Source of the DNA: Tigriopus japonicus
Lineage: Eukaryota > Arthropoda > Copepoda > Harpacticoida > Harpacticidae
Direction of reading: 5' to 3'
Assembly: GCA_010645155.1 (NCBI GenBank)
Contig: CM021312.1
Location: 2,136,183-2,200,182, forward strand
Length of the DNA stretch: 64,000 nucleotides
A program made the translations under genes and the position numbers. A model generated the notes under the pieces. The model saw nothing but the letters and a program-made list of their open reading frames with translations. It searched no databases and was not told the DNA's origin. Of this stretch, positions 1 through 12,365 are shown in pieces (position 1 is the first letter of the stretch; each line of letters begins with the position of its first letter).

Positions 1-619
1 AATCATTTGAAACACACTAATAGGTCATTTTGGACCCCTTCATTAAGGTTCTAGGCCCTTTAGTTTCTCAAAAACTGTCAACTTGTTCTCATATTTTGGA
101 AAAGTTGTTCAGCTTAGAGGGTACTTTTACATTGTTTTGGGAACGTTGAGCAGTTGCGAGCCAAATCAACTAGATGGCGTTGGATATGATTGTACTTTTT
201 CTAATATAGAGCTCTAATTTGAGCTACAAATGTGTCACATTTCCGACTTGGAACATGCTCTAATTCTGTGTGACGTGATGCACATTCTGTGACGTTCATC
301 TGTTGACAAATCATTGTCAGCTTTCAGAGTGACCAAAGAACCCAGATTTGATACAAATATTTCGAGTAGATAAATCCAAGATCAAGGAATAAGTTCTTAA
401 AAATGGGGAGAAAATCCTTTTTACGTGGTTAATAAAATGAAAGTTTCCATTATTTCGTTTCTCGGACTGTTAAGGGAAAAAACAACGTTAACAAGAACAA
501 CAAGAAGGGCTAAAAAGTTAAGCTTGATTTAGCCACTCTAACGTTAAGAAATTGGCGAGGGTGTTCAGATAATTGTGCTGAAGTGAAGTGAAACTACGGA
601 GCCGCAAATCGACAGAACT
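1..619. other. left flank, no gene seen
   Basis: AT-rich sequence with no convincing coding region. The left terminus of the neighbouring Harbinger unit should lie here, but no terminal inverted repeat matching the right flank (3610-3730) could be recognised. Confidence 0.4.
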
Positions 620-1669
620 ATGGGTAAAACGGGAAATTGTCAGGCCGTGACAATTGTGTCGGACAAGAAAAAAAAAATACTGATTCAACTGGTGAAAGAG
701 CGGCCAGCGATTTGGGATAAGTCGTCCAAAGATTACATCAATAGGGACAAAAGTAGTGCAAACTGGGCAAATATTTGCCAATGTATGGCACAAATTTTTC
801 CTGAAGAGGAAGTCACTGTCTCATCAATTAAGAAGTCATGGCAAACCCTTCGCACACAATACCGTGACAGGCTGCGGGAGTTGAAAGGGAGCTTAAAGAG
901 TGGCATGGGTGCTAGTAAAGTTGCACAGCCTAAGTGGGCATACTTCAATCAACTCACCTTCTTGGATGGTGGTATGGCCAATTTAATCACCTCCAGTTCT
1001 TCCTTGAACCTTGATCCCTTAAGCACTACTCTCTCAAATACTTCTCCCTTTGACCTTTCCCCGTCCTTAAACACGGAGAAAATATCTGTTGCGGAAAATT
1101 ATCAAGAAACAGTTGATCTCATCAACGCCCCCTTTGCCATTGACGAAGAGGACGATGGCGAAAACAACCCTCAAGATAAACTTAGACACCCCTTGCCAAT
1201 GATTCAGGAGCTTCCTAATCTCAAGACCAATCCGGGTGGGATGATTTCCACCAGCCACGAAGACTCGTCTGAATCAACGGCCACTTTCACTTACAACCCA
1301 AATATCTCAATTGATCCCAAAACGTCCGTTGGTTCCAACCACCCAATTGGCCCCAAAACCTCAACTGATCCAAGGTGCCAAACAACAACGACATTAAACA
1401 GCCCTCCAGCCACGACAGCCGTTGGAAATATTGGTTGGCAAGCTCATTGTCAAAGAAAAAAGCGAAAGAAATTAGAAGAGGCAAACAAGCAAAAGTCTCA
1501 AGTCGAAGAGGCCTTTCACGCCACCATGGCATTACTCTCTAAGGATGATGATGACGACGTGTCCAAATTTGCCCACTACCTCTCTTCTCTTCTTCGCCAA
1601 TTTCCTCACGACGAAAACATGGCACTTCAAAAGGACATCCTCAATCTTGTTTTCACTAGATTGCCTTAA
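620..1669 (+). CDS. MADF-BESS DNA-binding protein of a PIF/Harbinger element
   Basis: Intact 349-aa reading frame. Residues about 18-115 read as a MADF (Adf-1/Myb-SANT-like) domain: LVKERPAIWD, then W at WANIC, then the basic KKSWQTLRTQYRDRLREL helix, then PKWAYFNQLTFLDG. A long Ser/Thr/Pro/Asn-rich linker follows. From about residue 275 there is a basic stretch (KKRKKLEEANKQK) and then a BESS-like tail (DVSKFAHYLSSLLRQF). In Harbinger elements a Myb/MADF-type protein binds the termini and assists nuclear import of the transposase; that role is inferred here from the convergent Harbinger transposase at 2415-3609. A poly(A) signal AATAAA lies at 1787-1792. It could instead be a host Adf-1-like gene, but the neighbour makes the transposon reading more likely. 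Confidence 0.75.
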   Translation: MGKTGNCQAVTIVSDKKKKILIQLVKERPAIWDKSSKDYINRDKSSANWANICQCMAQIFPEEEVTVSSIKKSWQTLRTQYRDRLRELKGSLKSGMGASKVAQPKWAYFNQLTFLDGGMANLITSSSSLNLDPLSTTLSNTSPFDLSPSLNTEKISVAENYQETVDLINAPFAIDEEDDGENNPQDKLRHPLPMIQELPNLKTNPGGMISTSHEDSSESTATFTYNPNISIDPKTSVGSNHPIGPKTSTDPRCQTTTTLNSPPATTAVGNIGWQAHCQRKKRKKLEEANKQKSQVEEAFHATMALLSKDDDDDVSKFAHYLSSLLRQFPHDENMALQKDILNLVFTRLP

Positions 1670-2164
1670 ACCAGGTACCAGGTTTGTTCAGCCCATTTGT
1701 AAGTTGCAATGGCAATTATTATTATTATTTGATAATATTGTATAGTTGTTATTACTGGAAATGTCGACATTTGTGTGGGTTTGTTTAATAAAGGTAACTG
1801 CGAAATGTTCATGTCGTTTTATTGAACCGTCATTCTTCCTGGCTCATTTCAGAAATCTCGCAATCATCCATGGACATTGTGAATCAGTATTCAAAGATCC
1901 AATACTCCTACTCCCTATTAAAAAGCTCATTGAGATTGTGAATTTTATGTAAGTTTATGTAATTGATATTTACCGATACTCATCCACGTTGCATTGAGTT
2001 TAAGACATAAAAAAAACTTTTCACACTGCTTAGACATTAATAGTTGAAAAATGTGGGACTCAATTCAACCCACAAAACACTCTAACAGTATTTATGTACA
2101 ACAAGATTCCAAGGTTTTCTTAATCCAAAAATCTAAAGCAAAATTACCAAAAAATACATCAGTA

Positions 2165-2262
2165 AGGGAGGAGACGTGGTTTCGTGGTTAGCGCAGTTTC
2201 CTACCGGTATAGTGAGAAAGGCCCCAGATTTGATTCTCCTCCCCGACCTTTCTAAAGAAGTT
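2165..2262 (+). repeat. tRNA-like sequence (SINE head or pseudo-tRNA)
   Basis: Contains a box-A-like TGGTTAGCGCAG and, about 40 bases on, a degenerate box-B-like AGATTTGATTCTCC. It does not fold as a clean tRNA: the acceptor arms do not pair well and box B lacks GGTTCGA. It lies between the two Harbinger genes, so it may be a SINE head inserted in the element. Confidence 0.35.
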
Positions 2263-2414
2263 TTTTAGAAGTTAATCCACACCCATTGACGGAGAACCAT
2301 TCTGATACCGGACATGAGTTTGCCTATCGGAAAAAATTGGACGATGTGATGGAGACCCTAGCACTCAATTCAAAAAATGTAGTTCTTGTCAACACCAAAC
2401 AAATATCTTTATTT

Positions 2415-3609
2415 CTATAAATAAACTAAATCACATTTGAAAAGCTTTGAACCATTGGAAATCAACTTGTCCCTCACCAGAAAAAAATATTTGGCCATCT
2501 TGTCTCGTTGGTTACGGGCCTCGTTGTTTCCAGTTCTGTTTCCAACATGAGATTCGATGCGTTTGCCAAAGTTGGAGACTTCTTCATTAATATTGTTGTC
2601 TGCATTGGTGATGTCATGCTCATCAAGAAGAAAATTATGTAGAACTGTTACAGCTCTTATTGTTTTTCCACAATTATCATAGCCTTGATGGTTTGTAGTC
2701 CGAAGAATTCTGAATTTGCTAGACATGATCCCGAAAGCATTTTCCACTACCCTTCGCGCGCGGGACAAACGATAGTTGAAAATTCTTTGTTCGGCTGTCA
2801 GCCCTCTGGACGGATACGGCTTGACCAACCGCGTGGTAAAACCAAAGGCGTCGTCACCAACAATGTGATAATCGACACCAATGGGATGAGGGGTAGAGGG
2901 GAGATGAAGACGGCCATCCTGAAGAGCTTTATTCAAAGATGATACTTGCATCACACCAGCATCATTGCCACCACCGGGGGCCCAACATCAACGTAGAGGA
3001 AACGGTAATTGGCATCAGTCAAAGCCAAAAGTACAATGCTAAAACTTTTTTTGTAAGAGAAAAATGTTTGCCATCAGGGGCACTAAGACCAAATGGATAG
3101 CTCCACTTTGATTCAAATACTTTGGCCTTGTTGATCCATTCTTGCTTACTTTGAGGGCATTGTATTTGTTCCTCTCCTAGTTCCTCCCATATCGCATCAC
3201 ACACCTCAGGCACAATTTTGGAAATCGCTGTTGCACTGATCCTGAACGCTTCCTCAAGGACTTTGAAATTGGAGCCGGATGTTAGGAAACGTAAGGCAAC
3301 TTGGAGCCGAAGACGAGGTGGAATCGGCCTTCTCATTTCCGTCACTTGCTTGCTGATTCTTGAGTTGATGCGAGAAAGGAGATAATCAAAGGTTGCCATG
3401 TCCATACGGAAGGCCTGTTTGAACTTGATTGGGTCCCTTTCTATCTCACAATAAACTGTAGAAACGTCTTCTTCACGGGAAAGTAATCACGGTTTTACCC
3501 ATACAGATTTCTTGGTTTGATGATCATTTGTCCTTTCTTCAGCCTCCTTAGCCTTGTCAAACAAGTAGGAGACCATGGTGGCCTTTGCCAGAGTCACTTT
3601 TAATGACAT
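2415..3609 (-). pseudogene. PIF/Harbinger transposase (HARBI1-like), broken
   Basis: About 398 codons read on the minus strand from an ATG at 3607-3609. The N-terminal part has the family pattern SVWVKP then LLSREED, followed by the helix-turn-helix part (LQVALRFLTSGSNF, ISATAISKIV). The DDE_Tnp_4 part has PFGLSAPDGKHF, DANYRFLYVDVG, GNDAGV and the terminal YRLSRARRVVENAFG and VLHNFLL motifs. Three lesions break it: a TGA at 3487-3489 where the family has Trp, a frameshift near 3060-3066 at an A/T run, and a second frameshift near 2975-2983. A poly(A) signal on this strand lies at 2408-2413. The product would cleave and join the ends of its own element; this copy cannot make it. Confidence 0.85.
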
Positions 3610-3725
3610 GGTTTAAATTCTGGTTGATGTTGTTGATAGAACAAATATGTGCGACGTGTAAATGCTTCTCGCAAACTCAAATGCGATGTGACTCACATTA
3701 GTGCCGTTAAAATGCGACAAAACAA

Positions 3726-5164
3726 GTGTCGTCTAATTGCAGCTTAAGCACTGGGGTCTTCCCCAAACAATGGAAAATCGCAAAAACAATACCCCTCCAC
3801 AAAAAAGGAAGAAAAGACGACCTATCAAATTACAGGCCAATTTCACTACAACCGATTGCCTCCAAAGTTCTGGAATCTATTGTAAAAGAACAGACGCTGG
3901 CGTATTTGGAAGAGTTCAATCTGATTCCACCCTCCCAACATGGATACCTACCCAATAGGTCCATAAACACTGCAATACTCTCGATGCTCTCCCTCTGGGA
4001 AGAAAAGAAAATCAAAGATGGTTTAGTTGGGGTTCTACTGTTTGACCTCTCCGCCGCATTTGATTGCATGGATCAAGCCAGACCTGTTGTGTCAAAAACT
4101 GGAAATAATTGGCTTTGGTGAACTAAGCATCTTGTGGTTTAGGTCCTTTTTGACAGACAGAACACGCAGGGTTTGTGTTGATGGTGGCATATCAGACCAA
4201 ACAAATGTGAGATACGGCGCTCCGCAAGGAAGTGTCTTATCTCCACTATTATTCCTGATCTACATGCTGGACCTCCCCTTGTGGACAAAGGCTGAAATAA
4301 CATCCTTTGCAGATGATACAACAGCGTCTGTTTCAAGTAAAAGTCTGTCTGATTTAGAATTGGGTCTAGAAAAAGAAGCTCAGGCCATTCTCAGGTTTAT
4401 GGCGTCAAACTGGCTGGTCGCAAATAGCTCAAAAACCAGATACCTTCTTATTCAAGGAAAACAATCTAAATCAAAGTTGCACATATCATCATCAATTTCA
4501 CTACATGGAGAGAGGATACACGCATCTGAATCGGTGAACATCCTGGGTATAAAAGTGACATGGGACCTTTCGGGCCGAGAACACTTTGAGGAGGTTGAAA
4601 AGATGATGCAGAGACGCCTTGCTATTCTAGGTCAACTTAGCACCTCTGTCCCCAGACACCTTCTAAAAACAGTCGTACACGGGCTCGTTCTTTCTGGATT
4701 GCGAAATGCCCTTGCAATCTATGGAGAGGTTCAATTGAAATATGAAGACTACAAGTCCAAACACATGAGAAGCCTGCAAGTTGCTCTCAGTCGAATAATG
4801 CGTTTCCTGATGGGATGTAAGCTCACGGATCGTGTGTCACTAGAGACATTGGTAAAGTCCACGGGTATACCTTCCATAAACCACCTGGCAGCAGAGACCA
4901 TCCTATCCGAGACACAAAGAGCTCTTGAAATCAATATCCCTTCGCTGACAGAAAAACTCACTGCAACACAAAGCACTCATATGCCCACCCGATCAAAAGA
5001 GCAATGGAATGTAGCCCGACCATCTCCAAACACTCACAACATACAGCTTTGCAACCAAAGCATCGATATTGTGGAATCAGGCACCCCCAGCACTTAGAAA
5101 AGAACAAGCCAAAACGTCATTTAAGAAGGAGCTAAAGGCTTTCCTCAAGACCCTGCCCTTGTGA
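3726..5164 (+). pseudogene. 5'-truncated non-LTR retrotransposon reverse transcriptase
   Basis: Only the RT and C-terminal parts of a LINE ORF2 remain. Motifs in order are NYRPISLQPIASKVLE, PSQHGYLPNRS, FDLSAAFDCMD, GAPQGSVLSPLLFLIYMLDL and the catalytic SFADDTTA. A frameshift at about 4068-4075 separates the fingers from the palm. A second near 5075-5090 separates the body from the last segment, which reads APPALRKEQAKTSFKKELKA and stops at 5162-5164. There is no endonuclease domain and no 5' end. The copy starts directly against the right side of the Harbinger unit. Confidence 0.85.
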
Positions 5165-5255
5165 ATGCAAGGATGGAAATCAACACTATTTTAAAAAGTG
5201 AACCATTTACACTTATCAATAAACATACATACATACCTACACATACATTATACGA
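5165..5255 (+). repeat. LINE 3' end with CATA-type tail
   Basis: A short AT-rich 3' UTR is followed by CATACATACATAC-type simple repeats, the kind of 3' tail some non-LTR clades carry in place of poly(A). It marks the right end of the LINE copy. Confidence 0.5.
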
Positions 5256-7021
5256 GTCTCTGTAATGTCATAAGAGACTTAGCCGAATTCGCTGATATTG
5301 CCAATATAACAGAGGATAAGTTGTTGATTGCTCTGCTTCTCCAAGTTATGCGGTGCAGATAAAGCAAAAGTTATTGAACGTAATCCCAAGACCTTTGGTG
5401 TAGAAGAGACACTCCCACTCAGCCGCTTGAGTGGTAAATTGCTTTGACTTTGGTAGCTTGGAGTTGGGCAGAGCAGCTCAAAGTGCTCTAAAAAGAAGAG
5501 TGGCTCGACTGCCCAGGCAGAAATTTGTCAATTTTTGAGCTGATTTTGTAGACAAATGGGTCACAAAAATAACTTCTTTTACCATTAGTATTCAAGCCCA
5601 TTGTCATTCCAACACCCAAAGCACACTAAAACATGAAATACGTTGGTCAAACTCGAATTTGAGAATATCAGAAATGTTATGATTAAGAGGTTGTGTTATC
5701 CTGAGATTATTCTTTGCAAAGTTAAACATTCGGACTTCGTAACATAGATATGTATAGATACGACATTTTCATTTTCAATAGGTGGAAAAGGGTTTTGTTA
5801 ATGCGCCCAAAGTTTCCAAGGAATATTGATGTATCAATTATGGTTGATTTGAGCAGAACCATGTCCTATTTTTTCTGTCTTACTAGTAAAATAAGATTTG
5901 TCTCATGTAAATTTGTAGTTTTGAATGTGTTGCCCTCAAATCTTGACAGGGAATAAACAAGAGGTGAAATTGTTTCAGACAGGGCTAGATATATTGCAAA
6001 TATATGAGTATTAGGCCCCAGAAAATAATTCTATTTTGGTGTGGAGCAGAAATCCCAGACCTTTAATAATGTAGGACCAGGTAATGGTTATCTTCAGCTA
6101 GCCTTACTTTCAAAACGTCTGAGATTTCTTCTCCACAGCAAAAGAAGATAATTTTCCGGAGCCTATTGATCATGATCTGTCTTTTCTTCAAAGACTGGAT
6201 TGTCCCAACCTTAGGAGTGTGTCCAATTTGACTATGACCAGAGACAACTTTGTTCTCAGTGACAAGACTTGAAGGAAGAGAGCTTGTTGATGTTAATCTG
6301 TTCCATGCAAAGACTCTTGAGCAAGGAAGCGACACGACATTTTTTGTCCCGCCAAGTTAGGCCATTGTTTGGAAGTCTTCAGATCACCCAAGACCTTAAC
6401 TTTCCCTTTTACCCATTCCAAAAGCATAAAATGCATTCATATGATGCCATTTGGTGTTCAAAAATCTATTAGAACTTTGATTTGTTGTATTTTAGGCAAA
6501 AAAGTCATGCACAAGTTCGGTTTTGCAAGAATAAAGGTTGAACAAAATAACACTTTCTTCCAAGTTTTGCCATTTTTATGATATTGAATAGAAAATATAT
6601 AATTTCAGACTCTATTTAACTGAATATGAATTAAGGATAGTATCTAAGTAGTTCACAACTATTGTTATTCATAAATACTTAAGTCAATGGGTAAAAGAGA
6701 CCTAAAATGCTAAAATGGGAGGTTTTGAGGGCTGCTTGCATATTTTGTGTTTCTTTAACTCATTGGACACTCATGAATTAGGTGCCTGAGTAATATTTAG
6801 AATGGCAGAAACCCTTGATCCATGGATATTGGTTTGTCTTGGGGATGAACCCACCGGGAACTTTCAGATTTTACTTTTAAATAACTCTTGAAGAGGAACT
6901 TGTTGTTCTTGTTGTATTGTTAAGTAGCAATGAAATAAAAGCCAGAGCATGGGGGATTTTGGGCACTATCGACAAGCAAGCTTGGCTCAAAAAGTTCTTT
7001 AGAGCCTTTGAATCAATGACA
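5256..7021. other. no gene; one dispersed-repeat copy
   Basis: No coding region could be supported. Positions about 6310-6365 match 28588-28642 closely (shared GACTCTTGAGCAAGGAAGCG, then TTAGGCCATTG), so part of this stretch belongs to a dispersed repeat of unknown type. Confidence 0.4.
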
Positions 7022-7023
7022 TA

Positions 7024-8305
7024 CAGAGTGGGGCAGAAGTATCCGGACAAAACTTTGAACATAATTTACAGCATCAAGAGCTATTTTTAGCCAATTGTGT
7101 ATTTAACAAAAAAAGTTTGGACAACAATTAAGAACATTTTTATTCAATATGGTCACCGTTGGCCTTAAAGACGGCGTCCAAGCGGCCGACAAAGGCCGAG
7201 CAGGCTTTGGCGACCTCGGCCGTGGAGAAGGAGGCCATGTTCCACTTCACCAACAACTTCAGAGACGCCAGGCTGTTGTGGGGCATCTTGTTGACCTTCC
7301 TCCTTAGCTCGGACCACAACTAGAAGTCGCATGGGTTGAGGTCAGGGCTGTTTGAAGGCCACTCATCTTTCTTGACCACCACGTCAAATTTGCTGTTCAA
7401 AAAGTTCATGGAAACATTGGACACATGACACGGAGCAGAGTCCTGGATCCACATGAATTTGGTTCCTGGTGGGTATGAGGTTGCCAGCTAGGGCATAACG
7501 ACCTTCCTTAGAAGCTCCACGTACCCGGCAGCATTGAGCCTGAATTTGGGAGGGAAGACATGGGCTGGCATCACCTTCCCGTCGCCGCTGATGAGGCCAA
7601 AGACCATAATCTTGGTAGGATTCTTTGTCTTCATGATGGGAGGCACAACAGATCTGTTCTCGGCAAGCCATTGGTTGTTCTGGGGGTTGTACACGCCATC
7701 TACCGTGAAGATTGACTCATCTGAGAAAAGTCTGACCGTCCTCGGATTGACCTTGCAGATTCTGCGCAACTTCTTGCCTCTCTCAAGCCTGGTGGCCTTC
7801 ATCTTCTCGGTAAGAAGGTGGCGTCTGCCTCTGACGTAGGAGGTCAAGTTCAGGTCCTCCTTGACGGCCCTGGCCACAGTCCTCTTGCTCACGGACCGCC
7901 TGGCTGCGTGGGCCGATATGGATACAGCTGGGTTGGCCTCGATGGACCTCCTCAGGCCCACCAAGAACCTGGGGGTCCTCTTTTTTGCCCTGTGTGGGCC
8001 GCAGGGGGCGTGGCCTGTCCCCCAGCCAGACTGCAGCCTCTTCACGACCTCGTAGACGGTGGCCCTGGGGTACTTGGTTGACTTGATGATGGCTCTGGCG
8101 TCATTGCCGGCCGAGAGCAATTCAGGAATCACTTTACGCTTTTGTTCCTGGGGCTTCATATTTCCGGATTTAAACAAAAAAAAATAACAAACATTCATAA
8201 CCGGGTTTTGGTCAAACCAGAAAAACGCGGGAAATAAAAATATTCCTCTTGCTTTAGGAGATATACGTCATCCAAGTTTTGACTGGATACTTCTGCCCCT
8301 CCCCG
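7024..8305 (-). mobile_element. complete mariner-like element, TA-flanked
   Basis: The element is 1282 bp and flanked by TA at 7022-7023 and 8306-8307. The inverted ends share GGGGCAGAAGTATCC and continue to about 26 bp with two mismatches; weaker similarity runs to about 60 bp. It encloses one minus-strand transposase pseudogene. Confidence 0.9.
7140..8159 (-). pseudogene. mariner/Tc1-superfamily transposase, two nonsense codons
   Basis: One continuous frame of about 340 codons, with the likely start at 8157-8159 (MKPQEQKRK). The N-terminal half has paired helix-turn-helix features (ATVYEVVKRL, SVSKRTVARAV). The catalytic half has LFSDESIFTVDG (first Asp), MWIQDSAPCHVSN (second Asp) and WPSNSPDLNPCDF (third acidic residue, Asp). 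The final Asp and the PDLNPCD context point to a mariner or maT-type DDxD enzyme. Stops at 7488-7490 (probably Trp originally) and 7320-7322 inactivate it. GC content is visibly higher than the surroundings, consistent with an element of separate origin. Confidence 0.88.
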
Positions 8306-8307
8306 TA

Positions 8308-10290
8308 ATTGTGGCATCTGAAAACACAGGTATTCCTACCCACAGCAATTGGGTTTTTAGATGAGATAACACGCAATTTGAAGCTTTTTCTTCTCTTGAC
8401 TGTCTTAACGTTCTTTGCCGTTGTTTACACTTAGGCCCAAGTTGGCGGGTGATTGCAAAAGGTGACCATTCCTTGCTGGAGGGAGTTAACCCCGGAATCA
8501 TCCGACAAAATCATAGGGAGAGTTGACTGAGCCTGTCCTATCTATGCATATCTATGCTTTGAAATACAACTGGACAGCGGGCCAGGTTGACCAAATGTTG
8601 CACGAGTCCTAAGTGTCAAACGGTTAGAAAGTTTTGATTGGTACTCTTGAATTGATATTTGAATGTACCCTCTGGGTACACATTATTTTCTGATTTTTAA
8701 AATGACCCATAGTCATGTTGGTTGAGTTGCAAGTACATTTCTTGCACTGAGTCCAACTCATTGATGGAGCTTGGAACCCTTTTTGCATTTCGAGTGAAAG
8801 CACAAGCCTTGCACAATAGTGATGTGACTTGGGCAAGTAATGAGTCATCACAAACACCCAAGAACAAGTTGTTGACAAGCATTACTTGGGCAATACACCA
8901 ATACACTTCCCAAGCTCAAGGAACATCGGAAGATGCAGTTGCCGGCAGTTGCTCTTTGAAGAGTTAAGATACTTGCAGTGTGACTTAGAAGAAAAAATGT
9001 CAAGTTGCATTTTCGATGATCTTTTGACCTTAATAATTTAGCAATAAATAGTGGAAGTGATACAAAAAAAAATATTTCAATTTGGATAGCATTTGCAAAA
9101 CCATGTTTTTTTGTTTCGGTTCTAGGCCACACATGAATGCACTTTTGAGGCTAATCAAGACCGAGATTTAGAAGTCACACTTCCAGAACAATCTCGTTTA
9201 CTCAGAGTTGCCGGCATGAAAAAGTAAAATGCCAAATCTTTTTTAGTATTCTCGAAATATTTTGCATTTCCCCATGTGAGAGAATTGAAGTGTGTAATTT
9301 TCTTAAAAATACATCCTTTCAAAGGTATGGGCCCTATTTTACTGAATCAGCCTGGTTTAGTGAAATTCGGATGGCAAGTTTATTCTTCGTTCATAGCAAA
9401 TTTGGCAAACCTGTTAGCTGGGAAAAGTACTTGTACAAGCACCCAAGCTATGCCAAGCTTCAGCAAGCCCAAGCATTGTGCCAATACAGCTTGCCCAATC
9501 TCTTGTTTGCCCCCCATCACTATTGCACAAGCACATGAGGTTATTGACGTATTTTTGAATTTGGCGCCATGACTGGGGAAGCAGAGAAACAGCAAACTGT
9601 GTTCATAACAAAATTCTTGCCCATGGGAGTGACATTTCTCTCCATTTAGCCCGCTAGACCGTGAGGGAAATTGATCTTGTCATGATAGATGGACAAATCA
9701 TCATTCGAAGGACATTCGATGGAAAGAAATACATGTACTCGGCATTCGTTCATGTATACGTAACAGTTCGCACTCCAAAAGAGAGCTGTGGAAGTAGTTG
9801 TGGAATGGTCTTGACATTCATTGATCGATCTCTTCATGTTCAGCCATCCTTGGTTCAGCCCCCCTCCCTCTTGAGATGGGGACCCCAACGAAGACTAAAG
9901 ACCAAAAGGAGTAATGAGGCAATCAATGCTGTCTTGATTTAATGGTAGGATCTACAAAATTAGCCCTTTACTCATCAGCCCCAAAGACGAAAGGCTTAAG
10001 GCAAGCAAGAGACTAGAAATCTGCTCAAAAAGGACCCCGAAAAAAGCGCTTTTTAGCAATTCCCTTGCATCTTGCGACTGTCCAGATCTACCATAGAATG
10101 TCAAGATAGATCCTCGATTGCACCACGAGCGATGTTCGTCAGAGGACGGGAATGAGTGATGATTTGAACGTTAGCCCGCCACTTTGGTGGAGCGCGTCAC
10201 CATATTCTCGAACTTGAAACTTCTCGAGGTGGGGCCAAAGACATGAGTTCTGCAGTCATTTCTCATGTTAATGCAATGCCGAATTCATAA
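8308..10290. other. no gene; possible decayed hAT end
   Basis: No coding sequence recognised. At 8817 the string TAGTGATGTGACTTGGGCAA matches the terminal repeat of the MITE at 36092-36389, so a decayed relative probably lies here, but no opposite end was found. Confidence 0.35.
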
Positions 10291-10800
10291 AAACCAAAAG
10301 CTATTCAAAAGTCTTCAGAGGCATGCGGTTATTGTGGACGTTCATTTCACCCAAGGGATAAATGTCCTGCTCAGAAAAGCAAATGTCGTACTTGTAACCA
10401 GAAAGGTCATTGGGACAAGGCATGCAAAACTAAACCCGTTGAGAAGAAGGTAATGCACGAGATCAGAAATTCTTCTTTATCTGGACCTCGTGTAAGTTCT
10501 CTCAAATTGAAAGTCGCTGCTTCTCATTCACCCAATATCATTTCAAACGAAATTGAAATTGCAGTTTTACCTTCAGGGTTTACTAGCAATCCCATCGTTA
10601 TCACATTTCTGTCATGGGCTCTGACCTCGTCCGTTCCTCTGGCTTGAGCAAGATCGTATTTCTCTCAGAGAAGCTTATAGATCAAGAGATCGGAATTGAT
10701 GGAAACCCAATCAAACAACTTGGAAAGTTCTATGCAACGTTATCTGTCGACAAAACTACAGTTTATCATATTGGTCTTGGCGATAAATCCAGCAGATGAT
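10291..10800 (+). pseudogene. gypsy gag zinc knuckles and protease remnant
   Basis: An open frame from 10291 to the TGA at 10645-10647 holds two CCHC knuckles: CGYCGRSFHPRDKC and CRTCNQKGHWDKAC. This arrangement is typical of K02A2.6-like Ty3/gypsy gag. A Ser/Pro-rich spacer follows. After a frame change the sequence reads GSDLV, perhaps the decayed protease active site, then FLSEKLI and IGIDGNPIKQLG. No LTR, RT or upstream capsid part is adjacent, so this is an isolated fragment. Confidence 0.7.
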
Positions 10801-12194
10801 TATCGAGGTTGCGTGACCAAATTATCAAAACACTGCGCAACACTTTCAAAACTTCGTATTTTGAGGTTCCAGAAGAGACCTTGCTTTTCCAACCCAAAGT
10901 ATCCCATTTTTTGGGTAGAATTGGGGTTTCGTGTAGTTTATCGTTTATCGTTATTCGTAGGTTTACTGTATGTTGCAATGGATTTTCAAAAGCCAAGTTG
11001 TAGGTATTTAACACATTTATTACACTTTCATTTGCGCTTAGAAAACTATCAAGTGACGGCTATTGCTCAGAGTTGGGGTCAATTACTTAAAAAATGTAAT
11101 TAAATACAATTACAATTACTTCATAAAAAATCATTAAAAATGTCAATTACAATTCTTCCGTTTCTTACACCCTTTTGCTATTTCAAAACGATGAAAAATG
11201 AACAGATCTGCTATTTTTAAGTAGCGAAGCACCAACTGGCAACTTATAATTGCTGAAAGGTTAAAATGAACGCGTGGTTTACAAAAACCAAAAGCTTATG
11301 AACGGGCTGAAATATCAAAAATATTATACCATGGCTGACCGGAATCCTACCCTCATGTAAGTTGTTCCAAAACTGGAAAGGAAAGTGTGTTAAATCATTA
11401 ATTACTCTATATTTTGACAACAATAATTCTTCTAACTAATCCTTTGACAGCATAAATCTGTCTCTTGGAAAATTGTTAAAATTTGTGCTCGTTTGTGTGA
11501 TAGGCCATCTTCAAGCCTTCGTAGACATGTTTGAATGAAAGAACTAGCTCATTTTAAAATTATGGAGACAAGGAAGTTGCCCCCAGCGAAAGAAAAAAAC
11601 AGTTGTCACAAACCTGGGCCAGACTTATCCATTCCTTGTGACCATAACGAAACAGTTTCCATGAGATTTGTATCCGCAATAGATGTCACTGATCTTGAAC
11701 TTGTTGCCTTTGATGTAGTCTAGCTTGGCTTTCAATTGGTCAATTTCAAAAATTTCAAAAATGCCAGCTTCTGATTGGTCAAAAGCCTCATATTGCATCA
11801 TAAAGACATAAACCGTATAATATTTGCGTCACAAAAACTAGCATTTACTAGTTAAGCTATACTGATCGCATACTGTATGCTGACATGTGACCAAATATTG
11901 GGAGAAATGCATTTCTGATCTTTTTTGACTTAAAAAGCATTTTTGGAACAACTAAGGTCCTTAGCAATTTTCGTGTTTTCCCAAATGAACCAGATCAATC
12001 ATCCAATTTCATCGTGTTTCCCCAAAAAATGTTTGCACTTTTATTTGCAATTTAATCTGCATATTTTGGTCTTTTTATTTGCACGAAAAGTGCACCCCTA
12101 AATTCATGACTTCCTGCAAACCCCTATTTGAACCCTCTTGGCTTCATGATTATTTTCTTTGGGGGTGGGGCAGATTTTTTATTACTGATACAAA
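10801..12194. other. no gene seen
   Basis: AT-rich. Positions 11085-11155 hold repeats of the AATTACAATTAC type, also seen at 26650-26960. Nothing else recognised. Confidence 0.35.
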
Positions 12195-12365
12195 GAATGG
12201 GATTCCATGAAAAGAAAGTTAATGATTAATATAGTTTATATAATTCACATTCATACAAATTTTGATCTAGCAATGAGTTATTGTTGGCAGATCTGTACAA
12301 CCCTTGAATGGATGGGCTGGTCATGAATAGTATTTCAAAATTTGCCCAATCCTGCCCTAAGAGAA
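12195..12365 (-). repeat. 3' fragment of a CR1/Jockey-like LINE (third copy)
   Basis: Closely similar to 19875-20040, sharing TTAATGATTAATATAGTTT and TTGGCAGATCTGTACAACC. That region encodes the last residues of the LINE RT protein on the minus strand. Only the 3' extremity is present here. Confidence 0.65.

Noticed and set aside
1..619. Left terminal inverted repeat of the Harbinger unit
   Set aside because: Weak similarity around 225-290 to the reverse complement of 3640-3715 is too poor to call ends or a 3-bp duplication.
2165..2262. Functional tRNA gene
   Set aside because: Box B is degenerate and the acceptor stem does not pair. Kept only as a tRNA-like repeat.
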